Source: JBPCOB01 sp051000715 (GTDB taxonomy: Bacteria > Actinomycetota > Actinomycetes > JALYNC01). Taken from it: DNA of 18,914 nucleotides. Made by a program: the position numbers and the translations under genes. Where the stretch lies: contig JBPCOB010000135.1 in NCBI GenBank assembly GCA_051000715.1, positions 1 to 18,914 of the forward strand, read 5' to 3'. Within the stretch, counting starts at the first letter, position 1. The number at the start of each line of letters is the position of its first letter. Positions 7,207 through 13,912 of the stretch are shown piece after piece. The notes beneath the pieces are model-generated. The model saw nothing but the letters and a program-made list of their open reading frames with translations. It did not search any database and was not told the DNA's origin.

Positions 7207-7641
7207 GTGTTGACCATCGACCGGGCGACGTACGACGCGATCGTCGCGCATGCCCGCCGGGACCATCCTGACGAGGCGTGCGGGCTGGTCGCCGGTCCGG
7301 CCGGCACCGACTCGGCGGTCCGGTTCGTCCCGATGGCCAACGCCGAGCGGTCACCGACCTTCTACCGGTTCGACCCGGGGGAGCAGCTGGCGGTCTGGCG
7401 GGAGATGGACGACCGGGACGAGGAGCCGGTCGTGCTCTACCACTCGCACACCGCGACTCCGGCGTACCCGTCCAGGACCGACCTCGCGCTGGCCGCGGAG
7501 CCGGCGGCCCACTACGTCCTGGTCTCCACCCGCGACCCCGACGATGTCGAGTTCCGCTCGTACCGGATCGTCGACGGCGTTGTCACGGAGGAAGAGGTGC
7601 GCCTGGTGCCGGCGTTGCAGTTCCCAGACCGCCCGTCCTAG
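7207..7641 (+). CDS. mec: Mov34/MPN/PAD-1 (JAMM) metalloprotease acting on CysO
   Basis: A 144-residue JAMM-domain zinc protease. The full metal motif is present: Glu23 in DEACGLVAG and His79-Ser-His81-x7-Ser89-x2-Asp92 in YHSHTATPAYPSRTDL. In mycobacteria Mec cleaves CysO to expose its C-terminal Gly-Gly or releases cysteine from the CysO-cysteine adduct. The adjacent cysO and cysM genes make the same role very likely here. Start GTG at 7207 is 20 bases after the DUF2017 stop; there is no ribosome site, but a -10-like TAGCCT sits 6 bases upstream, which fits leaderless translation. Cytoplasmic; no signal peptide. The cysO start follows after 14 bases. Confidence 0.93.
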   Translation: MLTIDRATYDAIVAHARRDHPDEACGLVAGPAGTDSAVRFVPMANAERSPTFYRFDPGEQLAVWREMDDRDEEPVVLYHSHTATPAYPSRTDLALAAEPAAHYVLVSTRDPDDVEFRSYRIVDGVVTEEEVRLVPALQFPDRPS

Positions 7642-7655
7642 AGGAGTTGCCGACC

Positions 7656-7931
7656 ATGGCCATCGAGGTCCGAATTCCGACGATCCTGCGCGACTACACC
7701 GGCGGCGCCAAGGTGGTCGAGGCCGCGGGTGGCACGCTCGGCGCGCTGTTGACCGACCTGGACGCGCGCCACGCCGGGCTGCGCGGCCGGCTGGTCGACG
7801 ACGGGGGCGGCTTGGCGCGGTTCATCAACGTCTACCGGGGTGACGAGGACGTCCGCTTCCTCGGCGGCATGGACACCCCGCTGTCCGACGGTGACTCGGT
7901 GACGATCCTGCCGGCCGTGGCCGGCGGCTGA
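7656..7931 (+). CDS. cysO: Ubiquitin-like sulfur carrier protein CysO (MoaD/ThiS family)
   Basis: A 91-residue beta-grasp sulfur carrier ending in the diagnostic Gly90-Gly91 (DSVTILPAVAGG), which is adenylated and converted to a thiocarboxylate by a MoeZ-type enzyme not found in this window. The thiocarboxylate is the sulfur donor for CysM. Other family marks are the strand EVRIPTILRDYTGG, the helix GALLTDLDARH and FINVYRGDEDVRFLGGMDTPL. Unlike the CysO precursor forms that need Mec trimming, the ORF already ends in GG, so Mec here may chiefly release cysteine from the CysO-Cys adduct (inference). The ATG at 7656 has a clear GAGGAG ribosome site 9 bases upstream. The cysM GTG comes 7 bases after its stop. 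Confidence 0.94.
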   Translation: MAIEVRIPTILRDYTGGAKVVEAAGGTLGALLTDLDARHAGLRGRLVDDGGGLARFINVYRGDEDVRFLGGMDTPLSDGDSVTILPAVAGG

Positions 7932-7938
7932 GCTCCTC

Positions 7939-8886
7939 GTGCGCTTCGACTCCCTGCTGGAATCGGTCGGTGGCACGCCGCTGGTCGGGCTGCCCACGCT
8001 CTCGCCGTCGGCCGGCGTACGGCTGTGGGCCAAGCTCGAGCAGGACAACCCCACCGGCTCGGTCAAGGACCGGGCCGCGATCGCCATGGTGGACGCGGCC
8101 GAGAAGGCGGGCCGCTTATCGCCCGGCGCGACGCTCCTGGAGCCGACCTCGGGCAACACCGGCATCTCGCTGGCGATGGTGGCCCGGCTTCGTGGCTACC
8201 GGCTGGTCTGCGTGATGCCGGAGAACACCTCGGTGGAGCGCCGCCAGCTGCTCGAGATGTACGGCGCGTCGATCATCTCCTCGCCCGCGGCCGGTGGGTC
8301 GAACGAGGCGATACGCCGGGCCCGGTTGCTGGCCGGCGAGCACCCCGACTGGGTGCTGCTCTACCAGTACGGCAACCCGGCCAACGCTGCGGCCCATTAC
8401 GACGGGACCGGCCCGGAGCTGCTGGCCGACCTGCCGACGATCACCCACTTCGTCGCCGGCCTGGGCACCACCGGCACGCTGATGGGCGCCGGCCGCTACC
8501 TGCGGGAACGGGTGCCTGCCGTCAAGGTGGTCGCGGCTGAACCGCGCTACGGCGAGCTCGTGTACGGGCTGCGCAACCTCGACGAGGGCTTCGTCCCTGA
8601 GCTGTACGACGAGTCGGTGCTCACCTCGCGCTTCTCGGTCGGCCCCCGCGATGCCCTTCGGCGTACCCGGCAGCTGGTCGAGGCCGAGGGCATCTTCGCC
8701 GGCATCTCGACCGGCGCGATCCTGCACGCGGCGCTGGCCTGCGCGGACGCCGCCGTGCGGGCGGGGGAGCGGGCCGACATCGCGTTCATCGTCTGCGACG
8801 GCGGCTGGAAGTACCTCTCGACCGGCGCGTACGCGGGCACCCTGGAAGAGGCCGAGGCTGCCCTCGAAGGCCAGCTCTGGGCATAG
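7939..8886 (+). CDS. cysM: O-phosphoserine-dependent cysteine synthase CysM
   Basis: A 315-residue PLP enzyme that makes the CysO-bound cysteine adduct from O-phosphoserine and CysO thiocarboxylate, a route resistant to oxidative conditions. Landmarks: the Schiff-base Lys43 in NPTGSVKDRAA, the substrate loop TSGNTGIS (70-77), PLP-phosphate loop GLGTTGT (174-180), and the C-terminal CDGGWKYLSTGAYAG...GQLWA block seen in mycobacterial CysM. Arg212 in YGLRNLDEGFVPELYD aligns with M. tuberculosis Arg220, which selects O-phosphoserine over O-acetylserine; the K43/K51 and R212/R220 offsets agree. The GTG start at 7939 follows the cysO stop by 7 bases without a strong ribosome site, so translational coupling is likely. 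The rhomboid gene that follows in mycobacteria is absent here. Confidence 0.95.
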   Translation: MRFDSLLESVGGTPLVGLPTLSPSAGVRLWAKLEQDNPTGSVKDRAAIAMVDAAEKAGRLSPGATLLEPTSGNTGISLAMVARLRGYRLVCVMPENTSVERRQLLEMYGASIISSPAAGGSNEAIRRARLLAGEHPDWVLLYQYGNPANAAAHYDGTGPELLADLPTITHFVAGLGTTGTLMGAGRYLRERVPAVKVVAAEPRYGELVYGLRNLDEGFVPELYDESVLTSRFSVGPRDALRRTRQLVEAEGIFAGISTGAILHAALACADAAVRAGERADIAFIVCDGGWKYLSTGAYAGTLEEAEAALEGQLWA

Positions 8887-8918
8887 CGGGGCGTGAGCGG
8901 CTTTCGTCGTCCTGGGCG

Positions 8919-8958
8919 GTGACCGTTTCGGGCTGTCGGGGCAACCGGAAATGGTCAC
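8919..8958 (+). repeat. 40-bp imperfect palindrome, copy A
   Basis: The copy opens with GTGACC and closes with GGTCAC, and nearly folds onto itself: 6 pairs, one wobble, 4 pairs (TTTC/GAAA), a mismatch, 2 pairs, a mismatch, 2 pairs, and a 6-base loop. A related copy lies at 10019-10058, identical at 30 of 40 positions in my hand alignment and in the same orientation. Copy A starts 33 bases past the cysM stop, so its RNA hairpin could also end or protect that transcript, though no U-tract follows. Confidence 0.65.
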
Positions 8959-8975
8959 AGCCCTCGGCCGGGATG

Positions 8976-9882
8976 TCAGGACGCAGCGGCGGATCGAGCG
9001 AGCAGTGCCTTCCGGATCTGGCTCGCCACCAGCTCCGGCGCGGAGCGGACGACGTGTGCCGGGAAGCGCAGCACCACGTCTCCGGACACGACCAGCTCGT
9101 TCTGCCGCAGGCTGTCCTCCCACCACTGGCGTACGTCGGTGTGCGCGGAGCCGTCGATCTCGGCAGCCACCCGCGAGTCGTCCCAGTAGACGTCGAGATA
9201 GCGGCGTCTTCCGCCCTCGAGGCGCACGACCTGTCGGGCCGGTGTCGGCAGCCGAAACCGGCCGGGTCAGCCGGGCGAACTCGACCTCCGGCAGAGAGTG
9301 GGCCCCGCCGGCGATGTCGTTGAGAGTCGTCAGGATGAGCCGGCGGCGCCGAAGGTTCACCAGCGAAAGCGCTACGAGCTGGACTGCCGCCGCCGGAGAC
9401 AAAGCCTGCTGTACGCCCGCCGCCAGCACAGCTACGGCATCGTCATCCGTGGCTGCCCACGCGGCGGCGTCGACCAACGATCGAGGCACGCGCATCCTCG
9501 CCGGTCGACGGCTCGGGTGGATGTCCCGTTCGGCCGAGCCGCTGCGGTGAAGAGCTATACCCGGTTGATCGACCGGATGTCCTCCCAACGGCACGAAGAC
9601 GTGGCGAAGCGGCGACGGAAAGCCGCGCTGTGACCGTCGAGGCCGAGCGCCGTGAGCCCCGCCAGCGCCCCCTCCGGCTCCCGCATGGAGCAGGGCGGCT
9701 TGATCCAGCTGCGCGGAGTTCAGCGGGCCGCTGTGGGCCGCCAGCACGCGGGGGTGAACTTGCTGCCAACGACCGGATTCGAGCAGCCAGCGCACGGCTG
9801 CCCGCCCGAGCCGGTCCTGGGCCTGCCGGACGCTGACGACCTGGTGCTGCTCGGCCAGGAGCTGCCGGAGATGGGAGTCCAC
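8976..9882 (-). pseudogene. Frameshifted DUF559-type protein (endonuclease-like C-terminal domain)
   Basis: Pieces of one protein can be read in different frames. The N-terminus from GTG at 9882 (LLAEQHQVVSVRQAQDRLG ... RWQQVHPRVLAAHSGPL) resembles the winged-helix start of AbiEi/DUF559-type proteins. The middle has HVFVPLGGHPVDQPGI and RVPRSLVDAAAWA. The C-terminus in another frame (9266-8976) is a DUF559 domain: RYLDVYWDDSRVAAEIDGSA and VLRFPAHVV. One extra base near 9260-9270 splits SLPEVEFARLTR from RFRLPTPARQVV. A stretch reading ALAGLTALGLDG near 9640-9680 is in a third relation to the rest, implying two further compensating indels. The gene is therefore broken, unless these are sequencing errors. 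Intact relatives are numerous in actinobacteria; their function is not firmly known. Two related palindromes flank it. Confidence 0.78.
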
Positions 9883-10014
9883 GCTGGCAGCGTCGGTCGA
9901 ACCGGGAGCGGCCGGCAGCCCTCAAGACATCTTCGGTGGATGACGCGCCCGTGCAGCGGCCCTGTGCGTGTTGGTCCGCCTGGTCCTGTCCTCCCTTGGA
10001 CGAGGCCCAGCCAA

Positions 10015-10062
10015 GGCCGTGACTGCTTCTGGCGGTCCTGGCAACCTACAAAGGTCACGGCC
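10015..10062 (+). repeat. Imperfect palindrome, copy B
   Basis: Perfect 9-base outer arms GGCCGTGAC and GTCACGGCC enclose a 30-base centre that matches copy A well (GGCAACC and AAxGGTCAC shared, for example). The inner stem is more degraded than in copy A. It lies on the murI side of the broken DUF559 gene, 110 bases before the murI start, so the two copies bracket the pseudogene. Confidence 0.65.
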
Positions 10063-10156
10063 GGGCACGGCAGCCAGGGTGACCGGTTAGCCAGCGCGGT
10101 CAAGGCCGGTTACGGGGTAGGCGGAGCTGCGGACGCCCCCCTGTGGCCGGGTGACC

Positions 10157-10162
10157 TAGGCT
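10157..10162 (+). promoter_or_regulatory. Putative -10 element for murI
   Basis: TAGGCT lies 9 bases before the GTG at 10172; transcription would begin about 3 bases before the start codon, giving a near-leaderless message. It also argues against the in-frame TTG at 10163, which would fall upstream of the transcription start. No clear -35 hexamer is seen. Confidence 0.38.
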
Positions 10163-10171
10163 TTGCGCACT

Positions 10172-10987
10172 GTGGAGGACGCGCCGATCGGGATCTTCGA
10201 CTCGGGGGTCGGCGGGCTGACCGTCGCCCGCGCCGTGATGGACCAGCTCCCGCATGAGGCGGTCGTCTACGTCGGGGACACCGCGCGGACGCCGTATGGT
10301 CCCCGCCCGCTGGCCGAGGTTCGCGCCTACGCGCTCGAGCTGCTCGACTCCCTCGTCGAGCAGGAGGTCAAGCTGCTCGTGATCGCGTGCAACAGCGCGA
10401 GTGCCGCCTGCCTCCGAGACGCCCGCGAGCGTTACCCCATTCCGGTCGTCGAGGTCATCTTCCCGGCCGTGCGCCGGGCGGTGGCTGCTACCAGGAACGG
10501 CCGGGTCGGCGTGATCGGCACCTCGGCGACGATCACCAGCCGGGCGTACGACGACGCCTTCGCCGCGGCGCCGCACCTGTCGCTCACCAGCGTGGCGTGC
10601 CCGCGCTTCGTGGAGTTCGTCGAGCGGGGGGACACGTTCACCCCCGAGCTGATGAGCGTCGCCGAGACCTACCTCGAGCCGCTCATCGCCGCCGGTACTG
10701 ACACGCTCGTGCTCGGCTGCACCCACTACCCGCTGCTCACCGGAGTGATCTCCTACGTGGTCGGCGACGCCGTGACGCTGGTGAACAGCGCCGAGGAGAC
10801 CGCCAAGGACGTCTACCGGGAGCTTGCCCTCGCCGGCCGGTTCCGCGACGAGTCGCTCCCGCCGCCGGAGCACCGATTCATTGCCACCGGGGACCCCGAG
10901 CCCTTCGCCCGGCTGGGCCGCCGGTTCCTCGGGCCCGAGATCGACCGGGTCGACGGTGCCGCGTTGCTCGCCGCCGGAGGCCGCTGA
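10172..10987 (+). CDS. murI: Glutamate racemase
   Basis: A 271-residue cofactor-independent racemase that makes D-glutamate for peptidoglycan. The two catalytic cysteines are Cys73 (VIACNSASAACL) and Cys183 (VLGCTHYPLL), supported by Asp10 in GIFDSGVGGLTV and by the YVGDTARTPYGPR loop. The length is normal for actinobacterial MurI. GTG at 10172 (MEDAPIGIFDSG) is preferred over the upstream TTG at 10163, because a -10-like TAGGCT ends right before that TTG. Its TGA is followed immediately by the GTG of the metallo-beta-lactamase-fold gene, with no spacer. It is first in the murI-MBL-rph-rdgB run. Cytoplasmic. Confidence 0.96.
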   Translation: MEDAPIGIFDSGVGGLTVARAVMDQLPHEAVVYVGDTARTPYGPRPLAEVRAYALELLDSLVEQEVKLLVIACNSASAACLRDARERYPIPVVEVIFPAVRRAVAATRNGRVGVIGTSATITSRAYDDAFAAAPHLSLTSVACPRFVEFVERGDTFTPELMSVAETYLEPLIAAGTDTLVLGCTHYPLLTGVISYVVGDAVTLVNSAEETAKDVYRELALAGRFRDESLPPPEHRFIATGDPEPFARLGRRFLGPEIDRVDGAALLAAGGR

Positions 10988-11728
10988 GTGCGGCTGACCG
11001 TCCTGGGCTGCTCCGGCACCTTCCCGAGCCCGGACTCGCCGTGCTCGTCCTACCTGGTCGAGGCCGATGGGTTCCGGCTCCTGGTCGACCTCGGCAACGG
11101 CGCCCTGGGGGCGCTGCAACGCCACGCTGGCCTGCTGGACGTCGACGCGATCCTGGTCTCGCACCTGCACGGTGACCACTACCTCGACCTGGTCCCCTAC
11201 ATCTACGCCCGCCACTATCACCCGGATGGCGCGCCGCCGCCGGTGCCTCTGCACGCCCCGGCGGCCGTCGCCGCCAAGGTGGCCGGGGCACTGGGCTCAC
11301 GTCCCGAGCTGGTGGAGCAGGTGTACGACATCCGACAGCTGACGCCGGGCGAGCGGGCGATCGGTCCCTTCAGGGTCACGCTGGCTCGAATGGCCCACCC
11401 GGTCGAGTGCTACGGCATACGACTGCAGGCCGGCGGGCGCACCCTCGCCTACTCCGCCGACACCGGCCCTTGCCAGGCATTGGTCGACCTGGCGAGCAAT
11501 GCCGACGTCCTGCTCTGCGAGGCGGCGTACGGAGCTGGCGACGGTCCGCCGGACCTGCACCTGTCCGGTCGCGAGGCCGGTGAGCACGCGACCCTGGCGG
11601 GAGCCGGCCGGCTGCTGCTCACCCACCTGGTGCCGTGGGTCGATGTGCCGATGACCCGGGAGCAGGCCGCGACGGCGTACGCCGGACCGCTGCAGCTGGT
11701 CGCCAGCGGCGACCGCTACGAGATCTGA
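10988..11728 (+). CDS. Metallo-beta-lactamase-fold hydrolase, Rv1339-like cyclic-nucleotide phosphodiesterase
   Basis: A 246-residue MBL-fold metal-dependent hydrolase. The zinc motif is SHLHGDHYLDL (His59, His61, Asp63, His64). Later ligand segments are MAHPVECYGIRL, YSADTGP and LLTHLVPW, the last carrying a conserved late histidine. The N-terminus MRLTVLGCSGTFPSPDSPCSSYLVE is typical of the RNase Z/Rv1339-like branch. Rv1339 in M. tuberculosis has been described as an atypical cAMP phosphodiesterase, and the same gene order (murI before, rph after) supports orthology; activity here is inferred. Start GTG at 10988 abuts the murI stop, so translation is probably coupled. An RNase Z-type activity is the main alternative, though the tRNA-binding exosite arm of RNase Z is not evident. 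Confidence 0.87.
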   Translation: MRLTVLGCSGTFPSPDSPCSSYLVEADGFRLLVDLGNGALGALQRHAGLLDVDAILVSHLHGDHYLDLVPYIYARHYHPDGAPPPVPLHAPAAVAAKVAGALGSRPELVEQVYDIRQLTPGERAIGPFRVTLARMAHPVECYGIRLQAGGRTLAYSADTGPCQALVDLASNADVLLCEAAYGAGDGPPDLHLSGREAGEHATLAGAGRLLLTHLVPWVDVPMTREQAATAYAGPLQLVASGDRYEI

Positions 11729-11739
11729 GGAGACCCACG

Positions 11740-12492
11740 GTGACGCGACCTGACGGGCGACGGCCGGACGAGCTGCGCACAGTGTCGATCACCCGCGACT
11801 GGCTCGAGCACGCCGAGGGATCCGTGCTGGTCGAGTTCGGCCGCACCAGGGTGCTGTGCGCGGCGAGCGTCACGGTCGGCGTGCCGCGCTGGCGCAAGGG
11901 CAGCGGGTCCGGCTGGATCACCGCGGAGTACGCCATGCTGCCGCGCTCGACGCACACCCGCAGCGACCGCGAGTCCGTCCGCGGCAAGATCGGCGGTCGC
12001 ACCCACGAGATCTCCAGGCTGGTTGGGCGGGCCCTGCGGATCTGCCTGGATCTGCAGCAGCTCGGCGAGAACACCATCGTCCTGGACTGCGACGTGCTCC
12101 AGGCCGACGGCGGCACCCGCACGGCTGCGATCACCGGCGCGTACGTCGCCCTGGCCGACGCGGTGCAGTGGCTGCGCGAGCAGCACTCGGTGAAGGGCGA
12201 GCCGCTGACCACTTCGGTCGCCGCGGTCAGCGTCGGGGTGGTGGACGGCGAGCCCCGGTTGGACCTGGACTACGACGAGGACGTCCGCGCCGACACCGAC
12301 ATGAACGTCGTGGTCACCGGCGACGGGCGCTACGTCGAGGTGCAGGGGACGGCGGAGCGGACGCCGTACGACCGCCCAACCCTCGACACACTGCTCGGCC
12401 TGGCCGACGCCGGCTGCTCGGAGCTGACCCGGCTGCAGTCGGTCGCGCTGAGCGCGCCGCGGCGGCCGGCGGACCAGCCGGCGGGCATGTGA
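11740..12492 (+). CDS. rph: Ribonuclease PH
   Basis: A 250-residue phosphorolytic 3'-5' exoribonuclease that trims tRNA and other RNA 3' ends, working as a hexamer. Family blocks: RPDGRRPDELR at the N-terminus, GWITAEYAMLPRST (58-71), the phosphate-binding GGRTHEISRLVGRALR (85-100), LDCDVLQADGGTRTAAITGAY (115-135) and LDLDYDEDVRADTDMNVV. The arginines and aspartates expected for RNase PH are visible in these blocks. GTG at 11740 has GAGGAG about 9 bases upstream, overlapping the preceding stop. Its last four bases, GTGA, also serve as the rdgB start, giving translational coupling. It matches the mycobacterial rphA position. Confidence 0.96.
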   Translation: MTRPDGRRPDELRTVSITRDWLEHAEGSVLVEFGRTRVLCAASVTVGVPRWRKGSGSGWITAEYAMLPRSTHTRSDRESVRGKIGGRTHEISRLVGRALRICLDLQQLGENTIVLDCDVLQADGGTRTAAITGAYVALADAVQWLREQHSVKGEPLTTSVAAVSVGVVDGEPRLDLDYDEDVRADTDMNVVVTGDGRYVEVQGTAERTPYDRPTLDTLLGLADAGCSELTRLQSVALSAPRRPADQPAGM

Positions 12493-13109
12493 CACGCCCA
12501 CGGGTCGTGCTGGCCACCCGCAATCCCGGCAAGCTGGCCGAGCTGCGCCGGATCCTGGCCGCGGTCCCCAACCTCGACGTCGAGCTGGTCGGCCTCGAGT
12601 CCTGGACCGATGTCGGCGAGATACCCGAGACCGGGACGACGTTCGCGGAGAACGCGTTGCTCAAGGCGTACGCCGTCGCACACGCCACTGGCCTGCCGGC
12701 GGTCGCCGACGACTCGGGGCTCTGCGCTGATGCGCTGGGCGGAATGCCGGGCGTGCTGTCCGCGCGCTGGTCCGGTCGGCACGGCGACGATGCCGCCAAC
12801 CTGAGCCTGCTGCTCGCCCAGCTGGTCGACGTGCCCGCCGCCCGGCGCGGAGCCGCCTTCGTCTGCGTGGCGGCAGTCATGGTCCCGGGAGTGGGCGAAC
12901 GGGTCGCCGAGGGGCGGCTGGCCGGCGTACTGACCCGAGAGCCACGGGGGCGCGGCGGCTTCGGGTACGACCCGGTCTTCGTCCCGCTCGGCGAGGACCG
13001 CACGACCGCGGAGCTGAGCGCCGTCGAGAAGGACGCGATCAGCCATCGGGGCATTGCCTTCCGCCGACTCGGCCCGCTGCTGGCCGAGCTGCTAGCGACT
13101 GCGCCCTGA
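12489..13109 (+). CDS. rdgB: XTP/dITP diphosphatase (RdgB/HAM1 family)
   Basis: A 206-residue pyrophosphatase that removes deaminated purine nucleotides (XTP, dITP, ITP) from the pool and so limits mutagenesis. Sequence marks: TRNPGKLAELR (10-20), TGTTFAENALLKA (48-60), the metal/catalytic ADDSGL (73-78), GRGGFGYDPVF (154-164) and the C-terminal SHRGIAFRRL (185-194). Length is in the family's usual range. GTG at 12489 overlaps the rph stop by 4 bases (GTGA). It is the last gene in the murI-MBL-rph-rdgB run and converges with the methyltransferase gene, with 47 bases between stops. Confidence 0.95.
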   Translation: MTRPRVVLATRNPGKLAELRRILAAVPNLDVELVGLESWTDVGEIPETGTTFAENALLKAYAVAHATGLPAVADDSGLCADALGGMPGVLSARWSGRHGDDAANLSLLLAQLVDVPAARRGAAFVCVAAVMVPGVGERVAEGRLAGVLTREPRGRGGFGYDPVFVPLGEDRTTAELSAVEKDAISHRGIAFRRLGPLLAELLATAP

Positions 13110-13156
13110 CCAACCGCCAGGGCGACGAGTGCGGGGTTGGCAAGCGTGACCTCAGG

Positions 13157-13912
13157 CTATCCGGCTCCCTCCTCGGTCGGGCCTGCCCGCTGGGCCACCG
13201 CGAAGACGGACTGTCCGAACGGGAACCGCAACCGGTTCTCCAGCCGGCGCAGCGCTGGCACCACCGCCCGGTCGAAGGCCTGCAGCGCGAAGCCCTCCGC
13301 CGGCCGCCGGCGCAGCCAGCGCATCATCACGATCCAGCCGAACAGGCCGACCGAGTTGTGGTACCGGACCAGCACGGGCCGCAGGCCGGCGGCCCGCAAG
13401 GCCGATTCCATCGACGACCGCCGGTACCGCCGGTGATGGCCGATCCGTCGGTCGAAGTCGCTCATTGCGGCCTGGAATGCCGGTACGACGAGAATGACGC
13501 GGCCGCCCGGCCGCAGCAGCCCGTGGAAGCTGCGCAGAGCGGCGACGTCGTCCTCGATGTGCTCGAGCACGTTCAGCGCAACCACCGCTGAGTAGCTGCC
13601 GGACTCCTCGATGGGCGCGCGCAGCTTGCGGACGTCGACCAGTGGCTCGGCCGCGAAACGTTGCCGCAGCAGCGCCAGCCGACCGGGGTCGGCCTCGGAT
13701 GCGGTGATCCGCTGCCCGGCGGCGGCCCAGGCAGCGGCGTAGTTTCCGTGCCCGGAGCCCACCTCGAGTGGATCCGGGCCGAGCCAGGGACGAGCGAGGT
13801 CGGCGTACCAGTCGATGTAGTTGACCGCGCTGGCCAGGTCCTCGAGCACATCGGACTGCAGCTCGCTGGACTCCGCCAGGTCGGCCGGCGACCGGCGACC
13901 CGGTCGTCTCAT
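13157..13912 (-). CDS. Class I SAM-dependent methyltransferase
   Basis: A 251-residue methyltransferase with a Rossmann-type SAM site. Motif I is PLEVGSGHGNYAAAW (48-62), an acidic ribose-binding residue sits in ITASEADPGRL, and a post-motif stretch VVALNVLEHIEDD (110-122) is of the UbiE/Methyltransf_11 or _23 type. RPGGRVILVVPAF is the later core strand. The segment DFDRRIGHHRRYRRSSM followed by the C-terminal LFGWIVMMRWLRRRP is seen in methyltransferases located in polysaccharide and lipid-glycan clusters, and may give weak membrane contact. The substrate is unknown. Its ATG overlaps the stop of the upstream UDP-glucuronate decarboxylase-like gene (ATGA), so a sugar nucleotide or glycan acceptor is a reasonable guess. 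Confidence 0.87.
   Translation of the reverse strand: MRRPGRRSPADLAESSELQSDVLEDLASAVNYIDWYADLARPWLGPDPLEVGSGHGNYAAAWAAAGQRITASEADPGRLALLRQRFAAEPLVDVRKLRAPIEESGSYSAVVALNVLEHIEDDVAALRSFHGLLRPGGRVILVVPAFQAAMSDFDRRIGHHRRYRRSSMESALRAAGLRPVLVRYHNSVGLFGWIVMMRWLRRRPAEGFALQAFDRAVVPALRRLENRLRFPFGQSVFAVAQRAGPTEEGAG

Noticed and set aside
8116..8975. Extension of the minus-strand pseudogene frame into cysM
   Set aside because: The frame stays open by chance opposite cysM; the real protein continues in another frame and stops at 8976.
10163..10171. TTG at 10163 as the murI start
   Set aside because: It would lie before the predicted transcription start, and MEDAPIGIFDSG from the GTG is a normal MurI N-terminus.
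13110..13140. CCAACC...GGTTGG inverted repeat as a two-way terminator between rdgB and the methyltransferase gene
   Set aside because: Six-base arms around a ~19-base loop and no U-tract; too weak to claim, although the convergent position is suitable.
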